Source: Stagnihabitans sp043738565 (GTDB taxonomy: Bacteria; Pseudomonadota; Alphaproteobacteria; Rhodobacterales; Rhodobacteraceae). Taken from it: a DNA stretch of 13,232 bases. Location of the stretch: positions 1 to 13,232 of the forward strand of contig JAYUGA010000168.1 in the NCBI GenBank assembly GCA_043738565.1. Reading direction: 5' to 3'. Both the position numbers and the translations under genes were made by a program. The notes under the pieces were generated by a model, which was not told the origin of the DNA, ran no database searches, and saw only the letters and a program-made list of their open reading frames with translations. Numbering within the stretch: the first letter of the stretch is position 1; every line of letters begins with the position of its first letter. Shown here one piece after another: positions 7,484-13,232 of the stretch.

Positions 7484-8513
7484 AAGGGGCGTTCGCGCTC
7501 GCAGCCTTTGCCAAGACCGTCGGTCTGGCCCATGCCCAAACGCTTGCGCCGCTCAATTCGGACAGTGAACCGGAACGGATGGACTGGTCGCAGATGGATG
7601 CCAAGTTCGGCCCGCTGCCCGCCTCCGCCGCTGGCACCAAGGTTGACGGCGTGTCGAAAACGCTGACCAACGAATACTGGCGCTCGCTCGGGATCGGCTA
7701 CCAGAACGTCGGCGACAAGCTGGGCGTCACGTTCGTCTATCAGGCCGCCGCCAATGAAGGCGACCAGAGGGGCAATTGTCCATTGCGGAAGACCTGATCA
7801 ACCAGGGCTTCACCGCGCTGCTGCTATCGCCGCAAACCGACGCCAACCTGATCCCCGCTGTGGAAGCTGCGGCCAAGAAGGGCATTCCGGTGCTGAACGT
7901 AAATGATGCTGTGATCCCGTCAGCGACCAACTATGTCGGCAACGTGCAAAAGGGCAACGGCGTCAACGTGGCGCAGTGGTTCATCGACAACCGCAAGGAT
8001 GGCGGCCAAGTCGCGGTGATCGAGGGCCAACCGGGGGTTTATGCCGCAGGTCAGCGCACGGCAGGTTTTACCGAAACCATCAACGCGAGCGGCAAGTTCA
8101 AGGTCGTAGCCTCCTTCCCCGCCAACTGGGGCCGGGAAGAAGCGTCCAACGCTGCGACCACGATCTTGCAGCAATATCCTGACCTGATCGGGTTCTATGC
8201 CAACAACGACGGCATGGCGCTGGGTGTGGTCGAGGCTGTGAAAGCCGCTGGCCGGGCCGACAAGGTTGCCGTGTTTGGCACCGATGGGGTGTCCGACGCC
8301 TATGCCGCGATCCGCGCGGGCGATCTGACCGGCACGGTGGACAGTTTCCCGGTGCTGACCGGCGAGATTGCGATGGAAGTGGCGCTGCGTCTGGCCGCGG
8401 GGCAAAAACTGCCGCGTGTTGTGGCGACGCCGCAGGCGCTGATCACCAAGGACAATGTCGAGACCTATGCGACGACCGACATGGCCGCCCTGCGCGCCGC
8501 CCTGACCGAGTAA
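7468..8513 (+). pseudogene. Sugar ABC transporter periplasmic binding protein, frameshifted
   Basis: This is the solute-binding component of a ribose-type importer (periplasmic binding protein fold I). Residues 1-23 form a signal peptide (basic start, hydrophobic stretch, cleavage expected after AHA). The first frame is recognisable through GVSKTLTNEYWRSLGIGYQ and YQAAANEGDQ, then runs into TGA at 7795. From about 7770 the family sequence resumes in the next frame (GQLSIAEDLINQG) and continues through LNVNDAVIP, GFYANNDGMALG and FGTDGVSDAY to TAA at 8511. One missing base in CAGAGGGGCAA (about 7764-7772) explains the shift. As written the product is a 109-residue stub. Lysine in the hydrophobic part of the signal peptide (AAFAKTVG) is also unusual. 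ABC transporter genes with matching decay follow. Confidence 0.88.
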
Positions 8514-8520
8514 GCCACCT

Positions 8521-8559
8521 GCGGCCTGCCCGACGCTCCCTTGGGCGGGCCGCTTTTTT
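8521..8559 (+). terminator. Rho-independent terminator or attenuator after the binding-protein gene
   Basis: GCGGCCTGCCC (8521-8531) pairs with GGGCGGGCCGC (8543-8553) in an 11-bp stem with one G-U pair and an 11-base loop, followed by six T residues. It sits eight bases after the binding-protein stop. In sugar importer operons a hairpin here often lets the binding protein be made in excess over the ATPase and permease; that role is inference. Confidence 0.8.
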
Positions 8560-8583
8560 CCAGCTTTTTGCAGGATTTGTCCG

Positions 8584-10065
8584 ATGGCGCCCCGTCTTTC
8601 CCTAATCGGCATCGAGAAAGCCTTTGGCAGCCACAAGGTGCTGCATGGCGTCAGCCTGACGCCCAGCCCGGCGAAGTGCATGGGCTTCTGGGTGAAAACG
8701 GCGCGGGAAAATCGACGATGCTCAACATCCTGTCCGGCGTTCTATCCTCTGATGCAGGCCGGATCGAGATTGACGGCAAGGCTGTCATGATCAGTTCCCC
8801 CCGCGAAGCCACGAATGCGGGCGTGGCAATGATCCATCAGGAATTGCAGCAGGTTCCCGAACTGACGGTGGCGCAGAACATCTACCTCGGTGCCGCCCTG
8901 CGCTGCGCCGGTGGCCTGCTGGTGGACCGGGCGGGTCAGGAGGCGGAGGCGCGGCGGTTGCTGGCGCCGCTGGACCCGGCGATTGATGTCACCGCCCAGA
9001 TCCGCGACCTGCGGGTGGCACAGCACCGGATTGTCGAGATCGCCAAGGCGCTGCGGTCGAATGCCCGGGTGATCGCGATGGACGAGCCGACCTCCAGCCT
9101 GACCCCGACCGAGTTTGACCGTCTGGTCGAGGTGATCCGGGGGCTGGCGGCGCGGGGGGTGTCGATCATCTATGTCGGCCACAAGATGGACGAGGTGTTC
9201 CGGCTGTGTCAGTCGGCGACGATCCTGCGCGATGGGCGGCTGGTGACGCAGGTGCCAATCTCGGCGACTCCGGTGTCGCAGGTTATTGAGCTGATGGTGG
9301 GGCGAGAGCTGGCGCATGTGGCGCACCACAGCTTTGCGAGGGACCGCGTGCTGCTGAAGGTGGCGGGTCTGACGCGCGGCAAGGCGGTCAGGGATGCCGG
9401 TTTACGCTGCATGCCGGGGAAGTTCTGGGAATTGCCGGGCTGGTGGGTTCGGGGCGGCGGAGTTGCTGCGGCTGATTGCCGGGGTGGGCCGGGCGGAGGC
9501 TGGGACGGTTGAGGTTGCTGGCGTCGCCATCGGCTCTGGTCCCCGGACGCGGATCAAGGCGGGGCTGGGGCTGGTGCCGGAGGAGCGCAAGCGCGACGGG
9601 ATCATCCGGCAGCGGCCTGTGACCAGCAATATCGGGCTGCCTGCGATGCAGTCGTTTTCCCGTATGGGCATGATTCGCAAGGCCAAGCTGAAGGCACGGT
9701 CGGAGGAGTTGATGCAAGAGGTCCGGTTGCGGCCGTTTGAGGTCACCAAACCCATCGGCAGCTTTTCCGGCGGCAATCAGCAAAAGGCCATCATCAGCCG
9801 CTGACTCGCCGCCGACATCCGGATTTTCCTTTTCGACGAACCGACCCGGGGCATCGACGTGGGTGCCAAGGCCGAAATCTAAGACCTGATCGAGAAACTG
9901 GCGCGTGAGGGGAAAGCCATCGTCGTCGTCTCCTCCGAACTGCCCGAGGTGATCCGCGTCTCCGACCGGGTGCTGGTGATGCGCGAAGGCCGCATCGCCG
10001 CCGATCTGGGACCAGCCGAGATCACCGAGGCCAACATCGCCCGCCACGCCATTCCCGCATCCTGA
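8584..10065 (+). pseudogene. Sugar ABC transporter ATPase (tandem nucleotide-binding domains), multiply disrupted
   Basis: The gene would encode a roughly 495-residue RbsA-type cytoplasmic ATPase with two nucleotide-binding domains. Domain 1 shows Walker A GENGAGKST, a signature-like LRVAQHRIVEIAKAL and Walker B VIAMDEPTSSLTP. Domain 2 shows SFSGGNQQKAIISR and IFLFDEPTRGIDVGAKAE. Five lesions are visible. The frame steps back by one base near 8657-8661 (before PGEVHGLLGE), near 9399-9403 (before FTLHAGEVLGIAGLVGSGR) and near 9457-9459 (before ELLRLIAG), each fitting a one-base loss. TGA at 9802-9804 sits where SR-W-LAADIRIF is expected, and TAA at 9880-9882 where KAEI-Y-DLIEKL is expected. 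The final frame ends at TGA 10063. The start at 8584 gives MAPRLSLIGIEKAFG, a typical beginning. No functional ATPase can be made. Confidence 0.93.
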
Positions 10066-10075
10066 GAGGCAACCC

Positions 10076-11040
10076 ATGTCAAGCGTCCTGACCGCACTCC
10101 CGATGTTGCAGCGCATCAAGTTCCGCGATGCCGGCACATTGTTCGGGCTGATCCTGATCTCCGTGGTGTTCGCGGCGCTGAGCCCGACATTTCTGACCAC
10201 GCCCAACCTGCTGAATATTTTGCAACAATCCTCGATCAACGCCTGTATCGCGCTGGCATGACGCTGGTAATCATCGCGGGCGGGATTGACCTGACGGTCG
10301 GGCCGGTCGCTGCCCTGACCGCCGTGCTGGGGGCCGCGATGATGGTGGCGGGGGTGCCGTTCGCCCTGGCCATCGCCGGGGCGCTGGCGGTAGGGATGCT
10401 GTGCGGCTTTGTCAACGGCGCGCTAATCGCCTGGGGCGGCCTGCAGCCGTTCATCGTCACGCTGGGCGGCCTGTCGCTGTACCGGGCGCTGGCGCTGATC
10501 TTCACCGGGGGCCAGCCGATCTTCGGCCTGCCCGACGCCTTCCGCACCGTCACCAACGGCAACCTCGCAGGCGTGCCCAATCCGGTGATCATCGTCGCGG
10601 TGCTGGCCCTGCTCGCCTGGGTGATGCTGAACAAGACCCCCTTGGGCGAGTATTTCATGGCCGTCGGCGGCAACCCCGAAGCCGCGCGGATTGCGGGCGT
10701 TCCCGTCGCCATGACCAAACTCGCCGCCTACATGATCTCTGGCCTGATGGCCGCCGTTGCCGCGATGATTCTGATCGGCCGCCTCGGTGCCGCCGAGCCC
10801 ACGCTCGGCACTTTGTGGGAACTGGATGCAATCGCCGCCTCTGCCTTCGGCGGGGCGTGTCTGATGGGCGGGCGCGGGTCCATTGTCGGCACCCTGATCG
10901 GCTGCATCACTCCGGGCACCCTGCGCAATGGCCTGACCCTTCTGAACGTTCAAGCCTTCTACCAACTGCTTGTCACCGGTATCATCATCGTCGCGATGCT
11001 GATTGACACGATGACTTCTGAGGCGACGAGTGGGAAATAG
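10076..11040 (+). pseudogene. Sugar ABC transporter permease, frameshifted
   Basis: This is the inner-membrane permease of the same importer (RbsC/BPD_transp_2 type), about 320 residues if repaired. The first frame (10076-10261) carries the first membrane segment (LFGLILISVVFAALSP) and NLLNILQQSSINACIALA, then stops. The family sequence resumes one base out of phase as MTLVIIAGGIDLTVGPVAALTA and runs through several hydrophobic segments, the VGGNPEAARIAGVPV loop and GGACLMGGRGSIVGTLIG to TAG at 11038. Loss of one G in CTGGCATGACG (about 10254-10258; CTG GGC ATG ACG expected) explains it. The ATG at 10258 could in principle restart translation without the first membrane segment, but no ribosome binding site is evident. 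GAGAGG precedes the ATG at 10076. Confidence 0.88.
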
Positions 11041-11048
11041 GGGGATAC

Positions 11049-11903
11049 ATGGGCGATCCAAAGGCCGTGGCTGCACAGATCAGGATGAAGCTGCCAAGTC
11101 TCACGCCGCTGGAAGGCAAGGTTGCCGCCGACATTCTGGCGCGCAAGGATATCGGTGAAACCACGCCGCTGCGCGAGGTGTCCGAAAAATCCGGTGTGTC
11201 CGACGCGATGGTGGTCAAGGTCGCCAAGAAGCTGGGCTTTGCCGGCTTCCGCGAATTCCGGCAGGGGCTGGTCGATTACTACCGCTCCGACACCGCCGCC
11301 CTGCATTCCGAGATTGCAGAAGGCGATACCACGGGCGAGATTGTGCAAAAGGTGTTCCGCACCGCCATGCAGGCCTTGGAGGAAACCTTTGCGATCCTCG
11401 ACCTTGCCGCCTTTGACCGCGCGGTCGATTACCTGCACCGGGCGAAGCAGCGCGATTTCTACGGGCTTGGCGGCTCGGCCCAGATCGCCCGCGACGTTGC
11501 GCACAAATTCCTGCGGATCGGCATCCGCGCCTCGGTCTTTGACGACGCCCATATGATGATGATGTCGGCCAGCCTCTTGGGGCCGGAGGATCTGGTGGTC
11601 GCCTTCTCGCATTCCGGCACGACTGCTGCCGTGATCGACGCTGTGGAACGCGCCCGTCGCAACGGGGCGCGGATCATCGCGGTGACCAACTATGCCGAAA
11701 GCCCGCTGGCCGGGCTGGTCGATGTCGTGCTGTGTTCCACCGCGCAGAACTCGCCCCTGCTGGGGGAAAACGCCACCGCGCGGATCGCCCAGTTGAACCT
11801 GCTCGACGCGCTGTTTGTCGCCACTGCGCAACGCGACCGCAAGTCGGCGGATCTGAACCTGAACCGCACCATGCGGGCCGTGCAATCGAAACGCCGAACC
11901 TGA
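11049..11903 (+). CDS. MurR/RpiR-family transcriptional regulator with SIS domain
   Basis: This is a 284-residue DNA-binding regulator that would sense a sugar phosphate. The N-terminal RpiR-type helix-turn-helix lies at about residues 41-64 (LREVSEKSGVSDAMVVKVAKK, followed by LGFAGFREF). The C-terminal SIS domain spans about residues 130-255, with FYGLGGSAQIARDV and the phosphosugar-binding FSHSGTT motif near 187. A strong AGGGGG motif precedes the ATG, eight bases after the permease stop. Length and motifs are normal and the frame is intact, unlike the three importer genes before it. It is the natural candidate to bind the inverted repeat at 6384-6415 in response to the product of the adjacent kinase or isomerase; this is inference. 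Whether it represses or activates cannot be told. Confidence 0.9.
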   Translation: MGDPKAVAAQIRMKLPSLTPLEGKVAADILARKDIGETTPLREVSEKSGVSDAMVVKVAKKLGFAGFREFRQGLVDYYRSDTAALHSEIAEGDTTGEIVQKVFRTAMQALEETFAILDLAAFDRAVDYLHRAKQRDFYGLGGSAQIARDVAHKFLRIGIRASVFDDAHMMMMSASLLGPEDLVVAFSHSGTTAAVIDAVERARRNGARIIAVTNYAESPLAGLVDVVLCSTAQNSPLLGENATARIAQLNLLDALFVATAQRDRKSADLNLNRTMRAVQSKRRT

Positions 11904-11912
11904 GGTGATGCC

Positions 11913-12788
11913 ATGACCAACCCCGCAACCGTCCTTGTTGTTGGAAGCCTGCATTACGACATTGTGGTCGAGGCCGATCATCTGCCGCGCAAAGATGAGA
12001 CTGCGGTAGGCTCGCGCTGGTTCCCCAAATTCGGCGGCAAGGGCGGCAATCAGGCGGTGTCAGCACATCTGCATGGCGCAAGTGCCCGGATGCTGGGCGC
12101 GGTCGGGGACGACAGTTTTGGCATCTTTCTGCGCGACAGGTTGGATCGCAGCGGCGTGGACCATGCCCATGTCGCCACGATTGCCGGGATCGGGTCGGGC
12201 ATGAGCGTGGCGATCATGGATGCAACTGGCGACTATGCCGCGACCATCGTGTCGGGTGCCAATCTGCGGATTGCACCTGAAACCCTGCTGGCGGCTGCGG
12301 TGTGGCAGGACGTCGGCGTGCTGGTCTTGCAAAGCGAAATTCCCGAGGCGGTCAACATCGCCGCCGCCAGTGAGTCCCGCCGTCGCGGCCTTCCAACCCT
12401 GCTGAATGCCGCGCCTTGGCGTGCCCTGTCGCCGGAATTTGCCCGGCTGGTGGACATTCTGGTGGTCAATGCGGTCGAGGCGGAGATGATGGGGGCAGAG
12501 CCAATCTGCTGCCTGCACGGTGCCGCCGATGCCGCCAAAAAGCTGGCGGATCAATTTGAAACCGTGATCGTGACCGCAGGCGCAATGGGGCTGGCGGCGT
12601 GGACTGCGGCGGGCGAACAGTTCAGCCTGCCCGCCGAAAAGATCATCGTGGTCAGTTCGCACGGTGCGGGCGACACTTTTATCGGGGCATTGGCGGCCAA
12701 TCTGGTGCGTGGCGTCAGCTTTGCCGCTGCCTGCGCAGCGGCATCCCTTGCGGCGGCCGAACATGTGGCGGGCCGCTCGCCGGGTTGA
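11913..12788 (+). CDS. PfkB/ribokinase-family carbohydrate kinase
   Basis: This is a 291-residue cytoplasmic kinase that would phosphorylate the imported sugar with ATP. It opens with the ribokinase-like VLVVGSLHYDIVVEADHLP. The glycine-rich substrate motif FGGKGGNQAV is at residues 40-49, and the anion-hole/catalytic motif HGAGDTF has its catalytic Asp at 254. The usual residues before that motif (DTTGAGD or similar) read SSHGAGD here. The ribosome binding site GAGGTGA overlaps the stop of the regulator gene (TGA 11901-11903); the alternative ATG at 11908 is out of frame. Closest in style to ribokinase, but the family covers fructokinases, adenosine kinase and others, so the substrate stays open. 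It ends the operon. With the importer broken, a substrate would have to enter by another route. Confidence 0.88.
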   Translation: MTNPATVLVVGSLHYDIVVEADHLPRKDETAVGSRWFPKFGGKGGNQAVSAHLHGASARMLGAVGDDSFGIFLRDRLDRSGVDHAHVATIAGIGSGMSVAIMDATGDYAATIVSGANLRIAPETLLAAAVWQDVGVLVLQSEIPEAVNIAAASESRRRGLPTLLNAAPWRALSPEFARLVDILVVNAVEAEMMGAEPICCLHGAADAAKKLADQFETVIVTAGAMGLAAWTAAGEQFSLPAEKIIVVSSHGAGDTFIGALAANLVRGVSFAAACAAASLAAAEHVAGRSPG

Positions 12789-12833
12789 ACCGCCTCCCGG
12801 TGATACTCTCCGGGCTTGTATCATTGTGCCGCA

Positions 12834-12848
12834 GCGGGGCTTCCCCGC
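12834..12848. terminator. Short GC hairpin after the kinase gene
   Basis: GCGGGG and CCCCGC form a perfect 6-bp stem with a three-base loop 45 bases after the kinase stop, followed by AATTTC. The T run is poor, so it is only a possible end of the sugar operon transcript. Confidence 0.35.
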
Positions 12849-12916
12849 AATTTCGCCAGCCAATGGTGGCGCCAAATCTGGATTCGCAGCCGCCCGATGC
12901 TGATCTTGCGGAATAC

Positions 12917-12952
12917 GGTTCCGAGGAACGGCGGTGTTCCCAGCGGGGAACC
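12917..12952. repeat. Two adjacent GTTCC/GGAAC inverted repeats
   Basis: GTTCC (12918-12922) with GGAAC (12925-12929), then GTTCCC (12936-12941) with GGGAAC (12946-12951), form two small palindromes in tandem. The outer GGTTCC and GGAACC can also pair across the whole block. It lies in the 212-base stretch between the kinase gene and the insertion sequence, where I see no credible complete gene. The function is unknown; possibilities are an operator of a gene beyond the insertion or a transcript end. Confidence 0.45.
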
Positions 12953-13000
12953 TACGGTCAACCCCAGCCCAGGAAGATGAAGTCCCAGAAGGGGATGAGG

Positions 13001-13232
13001 GGGCTCTGTTGCACAATTCGGCCTGAGGTCGAGTTACCCCTTCCCTTGGACAGAGTCATCCCCCGCGCTGCGTTTGCGGCGTGCCGAGCACTGTGAAACG
13101 GTTCAGGATCGCCGCTCGGATCTGCAGTTCGGCGACCTGCCTGTCGAAGTCGCGCGCCATGACGGGCTCGCCGAGCAGTTTGAAACGGTGCATCCATTCG
13201 CCGGGAAAACGATCCCCCGGATCGTTTTCTGG
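13001..13232 (-). mobile_element. Insertion sequence end (partial, runs off the window)
   Basis: From about 13001-13003 the sequence reads GGCTCTGTTGCACAATTCGG, which looks like an IS terminal inverted repeat, and a transposase C-terminus on the - strand lies 53 bases inside it. This is the transposase-3' end of the element. The other end, the target duplication and the family cannot be seen; the transposase tail suggests an IS5-like DDE element. The boundary is approximate because the flanking GGGGG run hides the exact junction. Confidence 0.7.
13056..13232 (-). CDS. Transposase, C-terminal fragment (IS5-like DDE family suspected)
   Basis: Read on the - strand from the window edge, 58 residues precede TGA (13058-13056). 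They include RFPGEWMHRFKLLGEPVM, ARDFDRQVAELQIRAA and ILNRFTVLGTPQTQ. This is the conserved tail I associate with alphaproteobacterial IS5-type DDE transposases. The gene begins outside the window, so catalytic residues are not visible and intactness is unknown. The frame is complete to its stop, which supports a real coding end and not a decayed trace. Confidence 0.75.
   Translation of the reverse strand, partial: PENDPGDRFPGEWMHRFKLLGEPVMARDFDRQVAELQIRAAILNRFTVLGTPQTQRGG

Noticed and set aside
7920..8681. 253-codon open frame on the - strand
   Set aside because: It mirrors the well-conserved binding-protein sequence and shows no domain of its own.
9388..10239. 283-codon open frame on the - strand
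   Set aside because: It is antisense to the ATPase and permease genes, with no recognisable motif.
10959..11981. 340-codon open frame on the - strand
   Set aside because: It is the shadow of the RpiR-type regulator, whose HTH and SIS motifs are clear on the + strand.
12991..13060. GGGGATGA...CTCTG facing CAGAGTCATCCCC, as an alternative end of the insertion sequence
   Set aside because: The match is broken and one arm overlaps the transposase stop; it is better read as coincidence or a small terminator-like fold.
1..13232. CRISPR arrays, tRNA or rRNA genes, defence genes
   Set aside because: No regularly spaced repeats, no tRNA- or rRNA-like stretches and no defence-type domains were seen on either strand.

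Overview
The window is GC-rich, densely packed bacterial DNA. Protein content points to an alphaproteobacterium, most likely Rhodobacterales: the nirB-nirD-nasA-cobA order, the NasA with a C-terminal BFD-type [2Fe-2S] domain, and the style of the sugar ABC operon all fit. This placement is inference from gene style; no marker gene is present.

Left half (139-6292), + strand: an assimilatory nitrate/nitrite operon. nirB (nitrite reductase, siroheme subunit) is intact. It overlaps by ATGA a reading frame that begins as nirD (Rieske-type small subunit) and runs without a stop into nasA (molybdenum nitrate reductase). The fusion lacks the N-terminal NasA cysteine motif and is interrupted by two in-frame stops (TAG at 3912, TAA at 5031). 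cobA (uroporphyrinogen-III C-methyltransferase, which supplies siroheme precursor to NirB) follows by a second ATGA overlap and is intact. The expected pathway is nitrate to nitrite (NasA) and nitrite to ammonium (NirBD), with siroheme from CobA. As written, the nitrate step is broken and the nitrite step may survive.

Right half (6384-12788), + strand: a carbohydrate uptake and catabolism operon preceded by a perfect 10-bp inverted repeat (probable operator). It encodes a TIM-barrel sugar-phosphate isomerase/epimerase-like protein, a ribose-type ABC importer (periplasmic binding protein, tandem ATPase, permease), a MurR/RpiR-family regulator and a PfkB/ribokinase-family kinase. The substrate is not identifiable from sequence. 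All three importer genes are broken (five apparent single-base deletions and two nonsense codons), while the isomerase, regulator and kinase frames are open. A terminator-like hairpin with a T run lies between the binding-protein and ATPase genes.

Right edge (about 13001-13232): the end of an insertion sequence with the C-terminus of a transposase on the - strand.

The main message is gene decay: two operons losing specific functions (nitrate reduction, sugar import) while neighbouring genes stay open. The mix of nonsense substitutions, an apparent in-frame deletion and single-base losses argues for real decay, but the indels need read-level confirmation. I did not find a convincing novel defence or mobile system.
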